A stretch of 5,995 nt of DNA from CAZGYE01 sp964530165 (lineage in GTDB: Bacteria; Planctomycetota; Planctomycetia; Planctomycetales; Planctomycetaceae). Location of the stretch: NCBI GenBank assembly GCA_964530165.1, contig CAZGYE010000330.1, positions 1 through 5,995 on the forward strand, written 5' to 3'. Under the pieces are notes generated by a model. It did not search any database, had not been told where the DNA came from, and saw only the letters and a list, made by a program, of their open reading frames with translations. A program made the position numbers and the translations under genes. Below are positions 1 through 5,994 of the stretch, piece by piece (within the stretch, counting starts at the first letter, position 1; each line of letters starts with the position of its first letter).

Positions 1-149
1 CCCCATCTTCTGTCCTTCGGAGACGGCTCGCAGCAACCTGTGCCACCCGGCAGGAGGGCACATCTTGAAGTTGTCAGCCGTCCAGATATTACAATCCCTC
101 TGATAACGTCGGGTCAAGCGTCTTGTCGGATTTCGGCGTGGCAATGCCG
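1..149. other. Stretch without a recognisable gene, left of the pruA relic
   Basis: No reading frame here looks like a known protein. Two things can be seen. A 6-bp stem, TGTGCC (39-44) with GGCACA (57-62), encloses a 12-base loop. On the minus strand next to the pruA relic there is a 19-codon open run (GIATPKSDKTLDPTLSEGL, then TAA) in a different frame from pruA. This run could be the tail of whatever sequence replaced the rest of pruA, or it could be chance. Short open frames on the plus strand here have no family features and are left out. Confidence 0.4.
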
Positions 150-724
150 GGCCGGCGCCGTGGGCAGGTTGCCCGCAATCGACGTGAAATGGAACGGAGT
201 GATCGCCAGCACAAACCCGTCCAGCGGCCGATGCTCCATATAGTTCAGCACCCCCTTGGTCGACATCGGCTGGTCCCCGTACACTGCCTGCATGAAGTGG
301 GAATTGAATCGCCAGAAATCGATCAGTTCGCAGGCTGCGTCAATCTCGGCCTGATGCGGCGTCTTGCTCACGTTGAGCATCGTGGCCGCGTTGAGCGTCT
401 GACGGTATTTGCCGGCCAGCAGGTCGGCCGCCTTCAGAAACACGATCGCGCCGCCTCGTTTGCCGCTCGAATCGCCTGTTCCACATACAGGGCGTTACCC
501 TGGTGATATTTCCCCAGAATGTGTTGATGGTCGTGCGGGCAGATGATCTCGGTGCATGTATCACACCGGACATCCTGGCCGCCAATGATCATCGGTACAT
601 CGATCTGCCCGGCAAGCATCTCCCTCAGCTTGCCCTGGATCTCCGCGCGCTCCGAGCTGTGCGGAGCGTAATCCAGCACGGGCTCATTGACGGGTTGTGG
701 AACTCGGAAAATACCGTTGAACAT
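150..724 (-). pseudogene. pruA: Delta-1-pyrroline-5-carboxylate dehydrogenase remnant (5' part only, frameshifted)
   Basis: An intact enzyme of this family (ALDH4A1/RocA type, about 540 aa) oxidises glutamate semialdehyde/P5C to glutamate with NAD+ in proline catabolism. The ATG at 724 follows GAGGAG at 736-731 with a 6-base spacer, and the first 93 codons read as the family N-terminus (NEPVLDYAP, then PHDHQHILGKYH). This frame ends at a TGA at 436-434. The family sequence resumes in another frame from about 446 (IVFLKAADLLAGKYR, AEIDAACELIDFWRFN, NYMEHRPLDGFVLAITPF) and stops after GNLPTAPA at about 150. Between AANEAAR and IVFLKAADLL roughly 13 residues normally present (KEW...DRA) are missing, so a small out-of-frame deletion explains the shift. 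Everything downstream, including the catalytic Cys and Glu and most of the NAD-binding fold, is absent. It cannot encode an active dehydrogenase. The family assignment rests on remembered homologues and is strong; the exact breakpoints are estimates. Confidence 0.9.
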
Positions 725-730
725 CAACGT

Positions 731-736
731 CTCCTC
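731..736 (-). promoter_or_regulatory. Ribosome binding site of the pruA relic
   Basis: GAGGAG on the minus strand lies 6 bases before the ATG at 724. It favours that ATG over the adjacent TTG at 727. It also shows that the 5' end of the relic is intact and that the damage is internal and 3'. Confidence 0.6.
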
Positions 737-882
737 GATGGGTTCGACCGGATTTCGGCTCGCAGCTGGACCGATGACACAAGGGCTGCGCTCCGTTTCT
801 TTCCCCCCTTGATTTCAGTACCATACGAAACTCACCCGCAAGTTCTCAGCGGACGCCGTCACCGAAAAGGACGAATTCCGCA
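737..882. promoter_or_regulatory. Divergent intergenic region upstream of the operon
   Basis: This 146-bp gap separates the start of the minus-strand pruA relic from the first gene of the plus-strand operon. It is the only place in the window where the operon promoter is likely to sit. I could not pick a convincing -35/-10 pair or a sigma-54 (-24/-12) site by eye. A pyrimidine-rich tract lies at about 794-812. AAAAGGA at 865-871 is a plausible Shine-Dalgarno, 11 bases before the ATG at 883. The promoter role is inferred from position only. Confidence 0.4.
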
Positions 883-2559
883 ATGACCGGTGCGCAACTC
901 TTCGTCGAGTGCCTTGAAAGAAACGGCGTCACGATCCTCTTCGGGATGCCCGGCGGACAGACCACCGAAATTTACGACGCGCTTTACGAGCAGCGGACGA
1001 TTCGGCACATTTTGGTGCGCAACGAACATGCCGGCGCGTTTATGGCGGACGGGTTCGCTCGCGCCACGGGTCGACCGGGAGTCTGTCTGGTGACGGCGGG
1101 GCCGGGCTTGACCAATTGCATCACCGCTTTGGGGGCCGCCTATTCCGACTCCGTTGGGATTCTTGTCATCAGCGGGCAGATTCCGCGAAAGGCAATCGGC
1201 GCCTCGCGGGGTTACTACCACGAAATGGACAACCTCGGCGTCACGTCCCCGCTGACAAAGTGGAACGCGACGGCCCAATGCGCCGACGAAATCCCCGAGT
1301 TGGTCCAGCGGGCCTTTCACGAGATGACGACCGGTCGGCCGCGACCGGTGCACCTCGATTTGCCGATCGACGTTCTGGCCGAACAAACCAAAGCGAGACC
1401 GCTTGATGTCGCCGCCGCTAAATCGCCGCCGGGCGACCGGAAATCGCCGCCGGGCAACCGGAAATCGCCGCCGGTCAACCGGAAATCGCCGCCGGTCAAC
1501 CGGCAGGACATCCAGCGGGCGGCGGAGTTGCTCACGAAAGCGGAACGGCCGCTGATCGTTGCCGGCGGCGGCGTGCTCGCCGCGGACGCTTGCCGCGAGT
1601 TGCTCGATGCCGCCGAGGTTCTGAATGTTCCCATCCTCACCACGCCGATGGGCAAAGGGTGCGTGCCCGACGATCATCCGCTGGCGGCCGGGATGCTTTT
1701 TCACAGGATCACGTCCGACCTCACCAACATGCAGGACAACCTCTCCCCGCTGCCCCGCCACGCCGATGCGGTCCTGGCCGTCGGTTGCCGTTTCAGCCAG
1801 CTGGCAACGGGAACGTGGGAGCTGGAGCTGCCCGGGGCCCTCGTCCAGATCGACATCGACCAGGAAGAGATCGGTCGAAACTATCCGGCAGAGATCGGCA
1901 TTCACGCAGATGCCAAGGCCGCGTTGTCCGCCCTGTGCGAGACCGTTCGTGCGAACCGGTCGGACACGAGCTTGTCCGCTTGGGAAAGCGTTCGCTCACA
2001 GATTTCGGCGCCGGACCACTGGCACATCGAAGGGTTCGACGTTGTTCCCATACTCCGCCGCGTGTTGGACCGGAACGCCATCATCGCCTGTGACATCACT
2101 CGCTTGTACTACATGATGCTCGTCAACTTTCCGGTTTATGAGCCGCGCACTTTCTTACATCCATCCAGCTTCATCTCGCTGGGATATGGGCTGCCCGCGG
2201 CTCTTGGCGCCAAAGCGGCATTTCCCGACCGGCAGGTCGTAGCCGTCGCCGGCGACGGCGGCTTCCTGATGACCGCGCAAGAGCTGGCGTGTGCCGTGCA
2301 GGAAAAATTGAACGTCGTTACGGTCCTGATCAACGACAATTGTCTCAGCGCCATGAAGGGGATTCAGAACCGTTCCCACGGCGGGCGGCACATCGCCGTT
2401 GACCTGGTGAATCCGGATTTCGTGCGGTTTGCGGAATCGTTCGGCGCGCTGGGCCTGCGAGTCGCCGAGTTGGAACAATTCGAACCGGCGCTCCGTGAAG
2501 CCTTGAATGCCGAGCGGCCTACGGTCATCGAACTTCGGGCGCCGGAGACGGCGATGTAG
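883..2559 (+). CDS. ThDP-dependent enzyme, acetolactate synthase-like large subunit family (2-oxo acid decarboxylase or carboligase)
   Basis: A 558-aa protein with the three-domain layout of ThDP enzymes of the IlvB/POX/decarboxylase group. The N-terminal pyrimidine-binding domain (about 1-170) starts GVTILFGMPGG and has the activating glutamate as E48 in VRNEHAGAFMADGFAR, followed by VTAGPGLTN. The central domain (about 208-350) includes PLIVAGGGV and DAVLAVGCRFS. The C-terminal ThDP/Mg domain (about 385-555) carries the diphosphate-binding GDGGF (457-461) and NDN (484-486) about 27 residues on. Such enzymes split or join 2-oxo acids through a ThDP carbanion in the cytoplasm. True acetolactate synthases usually sit beside the regulatory subunit gene ilvN. 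Here the neighbours are an acyl-CoA ligase and a 4-hydroxybutyryl-CoA dehydratase homologue, so a decarboxylase (for example 2-oxoglutarate to succinic semialdehyde) or another carboligase is as likely. An unusual proline-rich repeat fills the linker at residues 180-207. The start is supported by AAAAGGA upstream and a canonical family N-terminus. Fold certain, substrate unknown. Confidence 0.9.
   Translation: MTGAQLFVECLERNGVTILFGMPGGQTTEIYDALYEQRTIRHILVRNEHAGAFMADGFARATGRPGVCLVTAGPGLTNCITALGAAYSDSVGILVISGQIPRKAIGASRGYYHEMDNLGVTSPLTKWNATAQCADEIPELVQRAFHEMTTGRPRPVHLDLPIDVLAEQTKARPLDVAAAKSPPGDRKSPPGNRKSPPVNRKSPPVNRQDIQRAAELLTKAERPLIVAGGGVLAADACRELLDAAEVLNVPILTTPMGKGCVPDDHPLAAGMLFHRITSDLTNMQDNLSPLPRHADAVLAVGCRFSQLATGTWELELPGALVQIDIDQEEIGRNYPAEIGIHADAKAALSALCETVRANRSDTSLSAWESVRSQISAPDHWHIEGFDVVPILRRVLDRNAIIACDITRLYYMMLVNFPVYEPRTFLHPSSFISLGYGLPAALGAKAAFPDRQVVAVAGDGGFLMTAQELACAVQEKLNVVTVLINDNCLSAMKGIQNRSHGGRHIAVDLVNPDFVRFAESFGALGLRVAELEQFEPALREALNAERPTVIELRAPETAM
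1420..1503 (+). repeat. Four tandem 21-bp repeats in the ThDP enzyme gene (KSPPxNR linker)
   Basis: Four head-to-tail copies of a 21-base unit (AAATCGCCGCCGG then KYRACCGG) start at 1420, 1441, 1462 and 1483. Copies 3 and 4 are identical. Copies 1 and 2 differ by one base (GAC/AAC), and copies 2 and 3 by one base (GGC/GTC). The unit is in frame and encodes KSPPGDR, KSPPGNR, KSPPVNR, KSPPVNR (residues 180-207), exactly between the pyrimidine-binding and central domains. The near identity, including synonymous positions, points to recent expansion by slippage or unequal exchange. The product is a basic, proline-rich and probably flexible linker. Confidence 0.95.
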
Positions 2560-2580
2560 ATGAATGAAGGACAATCCGGT

Positions 2581-2586
2581 AGGAGG
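2581..2586 (+). promoter_or_regulatory. Ribosome binding site that decides the acyl-CoA synthetase start
   Basis: A perfect AGGAGG lies 4 bases before the ATG at 2591. An upstream in-frame ATG at 2564 has no comparable site, and starting there would place this purine run inside the coding sequence. The 2591 start is therefore preferred. Confidence 0.8.
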
Positions 2587-2590
2587 GGCC

Positions 2591-4126
2591 ATGCTCGTCC
2601 ACGAAATACTTGAAGCAACGGCCGGGCGAGTGCCGGAAAAGCTGGCTTTGGCCGAAGGCGCCCAATCGCTCTCCTATGCGGAGACGCTGGAGTGGGTCCA
2701 CAGCCTGGCGGCCGGTCTTCAGCAGCGCGGCGTCGGCGCCGGTGATCGGGTCGCGTTGCTGTTTCCCAACTGCATCGAGTTTTGCCTGGCCTATTTCGCT
2801 GTGCTCAGCCTGGGCGCGGTGGTCGTGCCGCTGAACAACCGACTGAGCCCCAAGGAATTCACCTACATCCTCAACGATTCCGGGGCCAAAGTGCTGATTC
2901 TCGGCCCCCCGTTCTGGGCGACTTATCAGGCGTTCCAAGACGATCTGGAGACAGTCGAGCGAGTCATCACCACCGACGACGACACTCAAGAGAGTGCCGA
3001 ATCCTGGGCCGATCTGTTTGGACCGGAACAGGAACCAAGCGGCCGGCCCGACTTGAGTTTAGACAGCCCGGCCTGCATCATGTACACGTCAGGCACAACC
3101 GGGCTGCCCAAAGGGGCGATCATGTCCCACGGCAACATCGGTGCCAACGCTCGCAACTGCGGCGCCCACCTCAACTACAAACAGAGCGACACCACGCTGA
3201 TCGCGGTCCCGCTGTTCCACGTGACCGGGTTGAACTCCCAGTTGGTGGCTTTTTTCTACACCGGCGGCTCGTGCGTCCTCATGCGGTCCTATAGCACAAA
3301 CCACATGATCGAACTGATCGAGAGCCACCAAGTCACCGTTCTGCTGAACGTGCCCACCATGTACGCCCTAATGCTTCTAGGTGAGGCCCTGGACCGATTC
3401 GACACCTCGTCGCTCCGCATCGCCGCCTACGGCGGGGCGCCCATGGCCCCCGAGACGATCATGGCGCTCCAGAAACGGCTGGGTGTGGATCTCTACAACG
3501 CTTACGGGCTCACGGAGACCAGTTCGCTGACGACAATTCTGCCCGCTTGCGACGCCCTGCGCAAGGCCGGCTCGGTGGGACTGCCAGTCAGCGGGGTGAG
3601 CGTGCGGGTCGTTGACGAGCAAGACGGCGAGCTGCCACCGGACGCGGTCGGCGAGCTGATCGTCCAGGGACCCAATGTCGTCTCCGGCTACTGGAACAAA
3701 CCGGAAGCCACCAGGGAGACCATCGTGGACGGCTGGCTCCACACCGGCGATTACGCGCGCATTGACCCGGAGGGTTTTGTGTTCATCGCCGACCGAAAAA
3801 AGGACATGATCAACCGCGGCGGCGAGAAGGTGTACTCCATCGAAGTCGAATCCGCCCTGGTGGACCACCCCAAGGTCATGGAGGCGGCGGTGGTGCCTCG
3901 GCCCCACAGTATCTTCGGCGAGGTGGTCCACGCGTTCGTGGTGCTCACCCCCGGCGCCCGGGCCACCGAAGACGAGATCATCGAGCACTCGCAGCAAACC
4001 ATCGCCGACTTCAAGGTGCCGGCGTCGGTCTCTTTCGTGGAGGAGTTGCCCCGCAACCCCGGCGGCAAGGTGCTGAAAACCAAGTTGCGGGAGATGGTGC
4101 CGCCCGGAGACCCGCCGCGACGGTAG
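2591..4126 (+). CDS. AMP-forming acyl-CoA synthetase (ANL superfamily)
   Basis: A 511-aa soluble adenylate-forming ligase that activates a carboxylic acid with ATP to an acyl-AMP and then forms the acyl-CoA. Visible core motifs in order: the phosphate-binding loop YTSGTTGLPKG (165-175), the adenine-site motif YNAYGLTET (302-310), WLHTGD (382-387), the hinge-side DRKKDMINRGGEKVYSIEVE (401-420), and the C-terminal PRNPGGKVLK whose K493 is the expected catalytic lysine for adenylation. Length and order are typical of medium/short-chain and aryl acid CoA ligases (FadD/CaiC-like). The start at 2591 is set by the AGGAGG site. It lies 31 bp after the ThDP gene and 51 bp before the dehydratase homologue, so it is almost certainly cotranscribed. 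From context it could supply the CoA ester used by the third gene, for example 4-hydroxybutyrate to 4-hydroxybutyryl-CoA. That substrate is inference; the motifs alone do not reveal the acid. Confidence 0.93.
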   Translation: MLVHEILEATAGRVPEKLALAEGAQSLSYAETLEWVHSLAAGLQQRGVGAGDRVALLFPNCIEFCLAYFAVLSLGAVVVPLNNRLSPKEFTYILNDSGAKVLILGPPFWATYQAFQDDLETVERVITTDDDTQESAESWADLFGPEQEPSGRPDLSLDSPACIMYTSGTTGLPKGAIMSHGNIGANARNCGAHLNYKQSDTTLIAVPLFHVTGLNSQLVAFFYTGGSCVLMRSYSTNHMIELIESHQVTVLLNVPTMYALMLLGEALDRFDTSSLRIAAYGGAPMAPETIMALQKRLGVDLYNAYGLTETSSLTTILPACDALRKAGSVGLPVSGVSVRVVDEQDGELPPDAVGELIVQGPNVVSGYWNKPEATRETIVDGWLHTGDYARIDPEGFVFIADRKKDMINRGGEKVYSIEVESALVDHPKVMEAAVVPRPHSIFGEVVHAFVVLTPGARATEDEIIEHSQQTIADFKVPASVSFVEELPRNPGGKVLKTKLREMVPPGDPPRR

Positions 4127-4160
4127 CGCAAGGTGGATCGCCGCTGACGACCCAACTTCC

Positions 4161-4169
4161 GGAGAAAGG
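4161..4169 (+). promoter_or_regulatory. Ribosome binding site of the dehydratase gene
   Basis: The purine run GGAGAAAGG ends 8 bases before the ATG at 4178, giving a Shine-Dalgarno of normal spacing in the 51-bp gap. No terminator-like hairpin with a T tract is seen in this gap, which fits cotranscription with the ligase gene. Confidence 0.6.
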
Positions 4170-4177
4170 CAATCGCC

Positions 4178-5620
4178 ATGCAGATCAAGACCAAAGATGA
4201 TTACCTGAAGAGCCTCAAAGAGCAGGGACACGTGGTCTACTACAACGGTCAACGGGTGGAAGACGTCACGGCCCATCCCGGCTTCATCCCGCACATCAAC
4301 GCCGCCGCCAAGACGTACGAGATCGCCCAGAGGTCCGAGTACAAGGACCTTGCCACCGCGACCAGCCATCTGACCGGCCAACCCATCAGCCGTTTCACGC
4401 ACATCCACCAGTCCGTCGACGACCTGATCAAGAAGGTGCAACTCCTGCGGGTCATCGCGCACGAGACGGGAAGCTGCTTTCAGCGCTGTGTGGGTTGGGA
4501 CGCGCTGAACGCCACCTACATGACCACCTTCGACATTGACCAGAAGTGCGGCACCGACTACCACGCCCGCTTCGTCGAGTACCTCAAGATGATCCAGTCC
4601 ACGAACAAAATGCTGGTGGGCGGCATGACCGACGTCAAAGGCGACCGCTCGAAACCTCCGCACCAGCAGCTCGATCCGGACCTCTTCACCCACGTGGCGG
4701 ATCGTCGAGAAGACGGCATCATCATACGCGGCGCCAAGGCCCATCAGACCGGCGGCGCCAACAGTCACGAAATCCTCATCATGCCCACTCAGGCCATGCG
4801 GGCCGAAGACCGGGCGTATGCCGTTGTCTGCGCGGTGCCTCTGAATGCTTCGGGCGTGGTTCAGATCTTCGGCCGGCAGACCAATGAGGAACGCAAGCTC
4901 GACGGGTGCATTGACGTCGGCAAACCCGAGTACGGCGTGGTGGGCGGCGAGACGCTCATCATCTTCGAAGACGTATTCGTCCCCTGGGAGCGGGTATTCC
5001 TGTGCGGAGAAACCGAGTTCTCGGGAACCTTGGTGGAACGCTTCGCCACTCTGCATCGCCAGAACTACGGCGGCTGCAAGGGCGGGGTCGCCGACGTCAT
5101 TGTGGGAGGTTGTGCCGTGGCCGCCGAGATGCAAGGCTCCCACAAGGCCTCGCACGTCAGGGACAAACTGGCCGAGATGATGCACCTGACCGAGACCCTG
5201 TTTGCCGGCTCGATCTCCTGCTCAGCCCTGGGGCAAGCGACCTGCAGCGGCGCCTTTTGTCCCGACTCTCTTCTGGCCAATTGCACGAAACACAACGTGA
5301 CCCGCAACGTGTACGAGATAGCTCGTCTGGCTCACGACGTGGCCGGCGGCATCCTGGCCACCATGCCCTTCGAGTCCGATCTGAAAAACCCAGAGATCGG
5401 CAAGTACGTGGAAAAGTACTTGGCTGGCGTGGAGGGAGTCTCCACCGAGGACCGCATCCGCATCCTCAGGCTCATCGAGAACATGACCGGCGGCACCGTG
5501 CTTGTGGAGTCCATGCACGGCGCCGGATCACCCCAGGCCCAGAAGGTGATGTACGCCCGGCTGGGCAACCTGGAAATGAAGAAGCAGATGGCCAAGCGGC
5601 TGGCAGGCATCGACGATTAG
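4178..5620 (+). CDS. abfD: 4-hydroxybutyryl-CoA dehydratase / vinylacetyl-CoA delta-isomerase family protein
   Basis: A 480-aa protein that aligns from memory along its whole length with the Clostridium aminobutyricum enzyme (AbfD, about 490 aa), a FAD and [4Fe-4S] homotetramer that dehydrates 4-hydroxybutyryl-CoA to crotonyl-CoA by a ketyl-radical mechanism. The cluster ligands are all present: C100 and C104 in CFQRCVGWDALN, H293 and C300 in HRQNYGGC (clostridial C99, C103, H292, C299). Other residues implicated in catalysis are also kept: T191 in GAKAHQTGG, E258 in GGETL, Y297, K301, and E444 in VESMHGAGSPQAQK. This separates it from the related flavin-only 4-hydroxyphenylacetate 3-monooxygenases (HpaB), which lack the cluster. 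A segment of about 11 residues present before the C-terminal helices of the clostridial protein is missing near residue 408. It is the last gene of the operon. The usual partners, 4-hydroxybutyrate dehydrogenase and CoA-transferase, are not in the window; the upstream ligase may replace the transferase. The exact 4-hydroxyacyl-CoA substrate is unproven. Confidence 0.93.
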   Translation: MQIKTKDDYLKSLKEQGHVVYYNGQRVEDVTAHPGFIPHINAAAKTYEIAQRSEYKDLATATSHLTGQPISRFTHIHQSVDDLIKKVQLLRVIAHETGSCFQRCVGWDALNATYMTTFDIDQKCGTDYHARFVEYLKMIQSTNKMLVGGMTDVKGDRSKPPHQQLDPDLFTHVADRREDGIIIRGAKAHQTGGANSHEILIMPTQAMRAEDRAYAVVCAVPLNASGVVQIFGRQTNEERKLDGCIDVGKPEYGVVGGETLIIFEDVFVPWERVFLCGETEFSGTLVERFATLHRQNYGGCKGGVADVIVGGCAVAAEMQGSHKASHVRDKLAEMMHLTETLFAGSISCSALGQATCSGAFCPDSLLANCTKHNVTRNVYEIARLAHDVAGGILATMPFESDLKNPEIGKYVEKYLAGVEGVSTEDRIRILRLIENMTGGTVLVESMHGAGSPQAQKVMYARLGNLEMKKQMAKRLAGIDD

Positions 5621-5760
5621 AGTCCACCCAACAGCAATTGTTCCCCAGGCCGCTCGCCCAGTCATTGGAAAACGGTAACTGTTGAGCAGGCCGTTGAAAA
5701 ATCCGTAGTTTCCGGCGACGTCAGATGGCCGCTGTGGTCGGATGAACTTTTGCGGACAGA
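5621..5760. other. Gene-free spacer after the operon
   Basis: No coding region is supported. GC content is visibly lower than in the operon. I see no strong rho-independent terminator. The best small structure is AACA/TGTT around 5630-5642, without a T tract. The segment 5681-5700 (GTTGAGCAGGCCGTTGAAAA) resembles, from memory, the ends of some insertion sequences that carry a GTTGAAAAA core, but no partner repeat or transposase is present, so this is only a suggestion. Confidence 0.4.
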
Positions 5761-5784
5761 GAAAAGAAAAGGGGATAAGTCCAA
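5761..5784 (+). repeat. Left inverted repeat of the RAYT-derived element
   Basis: GAAAAG followed by AAAAGGGGATAAGTCCAA. It matches the reverse complement of 5917-5940 at 23 of 24 positions, with the mismatch at 5765. Confidence 0.9.
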
Positions 5785-5802
5785 TATTCGTACTGCTCAA
5801 CG

Positions 5803-5878
5803 ATCGGCATTCGGTGATTGCCCCGATTCAGGACATGAAAAACCATCCCCCAGGCGCGATGCGAGCAGTGCGTGGCAT
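5803..5878 (-). pseudogene. N-terminal fragment of a REP-associated tyrosine transposase (RAYT, Y1 family)
   Basis: From an ATG at 5878 the minus strand reads MPRTARIAPGG, and then, one frame over, MVFHVLNRGNHRMPI. Joined, these give the usual RAYT beginning (a short basic start followed by the HVLNRGN motif, a conserved N-terminal block of the Y1 domain). The switch falls in a run of five Gs (plus-strand Cs 5847-5851), where six would restore the frame, so a single-base loss explains it. After MPI the family sequence ends, and about 20 bases later the left inverted repeat begins. The catalytic Tyr and the rest of the roughly 150-300 aa protein are missing. RAYTs are single-strand transposases that move or maintain REP sequences; this copy cannot be active. 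Confidence 0.75.
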
Positions 5879-5916
5879 GCCGCGACCGTATCACGGCCAG
5901 TCCGACTTGTCAATAA

Positions 5917-5940
5917 TTGGACTTATCCCCTTTTCCTTTC
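5917..5940 (-). repeat. Right inverted repeat of the RAYT-derived element
   Basis: Read on the minus strand this is GAAAGG followed by AAAAGGGGATAAGTCCAA, pairing with 5761-5784. It lies upstream of the transposase fragment. The minus-strand reading frame coming from the window edge loses its protein-like character exactly at 5940. Confidence 0.9.
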
Positions 5941-5994
5941 CGTGTGGAGTACCTGCAGAATCAGCTCCTTTTCCACCAGCGAGACGACTCGTTG
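5923..5994 (-). pseudogene. Interrupted 3' part of a possible Fis-type helix-turn-helix protein
   Basis: A minus-strand frame enters from the right edge of the window and reads QRVVSLVEKELILQVLHT up to 5941. It then runs into the inverted repeat (ERKRG) and a TAA at 5925-5923. The part before the repeat resembles helix 1 of the Fis-type C-terminal DNA-binding domain (pattern V..VE..L...VL.HT, normally followed by GNQ..AA..LGI). That continuation is absent, and it is not found on the far side of the element. If the assignment is right, the element truncated a response regulator, sigma-54 activator or Fis-like protein. Only 18 informative residues are visible, so a chance resemblance or another helical protein is possible. 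Confidence 0.35.

Larger units (their letters stand above)
5761..5940 (-). mobile_element. 180-bp inverted-repeat-bounded element, deletion derivative of a REP-associated tyrosine transposase unit
   Basis: The element is bounded by 24-bp inverted repeats with one mismatch (5761-5784 and 5917-5940), of which the inner 18 bp are perfect (AAAAGGGGATAAGTCCAA). The interior holds the first part of a minus-strand RAYT (Y1 transposase) gene and little else. This fits an internally deleted, non-autonomous unit that could be moved only by a transposase supplied elsewhere. Next to the right repeat, AGTCC (5899-5903) pairs with GGACT (5919-5923) around a 15-base loop, a REP-like hairpin such as Y1 transposases recognise as single strands. 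No clear target duplication is seen, as expected for this class. Repeats and hairpin are read directly; the mobility class is inferred from the coding remnant. Confidence 0.7.

Noticed and set aside
123..886. Plus-strand open frames of 127 codons (123-506 and 503-886)
   Set aside because: Both are largely antisense to the pruA relic, whose minus-strand protein similarity is clear, and they have no family resemblance.
1420..1503. Tandem repeats as a CRISPR array
   Set aside because: The units are directly adjacent without spacers, are in frame within a conserved gene and encode a linker.
859..1905. 348-codon open frame on the minus strand
   Set aside because: It is antisense to the ThDP enzyme. 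Its RRRFPV-type repeat is only the mirror of the 21-bp tandem repeat, and there is no recognisable domain or ribosome binding site.
2564..2590. Alternative upstream start (ATG at 2564) for the acyl-CoA synthetase
   Set aside because: The perfect AGGAGG at 2581-2586 lies between this ATG and the ATG at 2591 and fits only the latter.
3377..5185. 602-codon open frame on the minus strand
   Set aside because: It lies antisense to the ligase and dehydratase genes, whose motifs are unambiguous. Its product is a low-complexity mix rich in H, G, V, D and R with no family features, as expected from third-position GC bias.
5629..5660. Rho-independent terminator after the operon
   Set aside because: Only a weak AACA/TGTT stem is visible and there is no T tract, so it is not supported as a terminator.
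5528..5800. 90-codon minus-strand open frame spanning the end of the dehydratase gene and the spacer
   Set aside because: It overlaps the conserved C-terminus of the dehydratase antisense, runs into the inverted repeat and has no recognisable domain.
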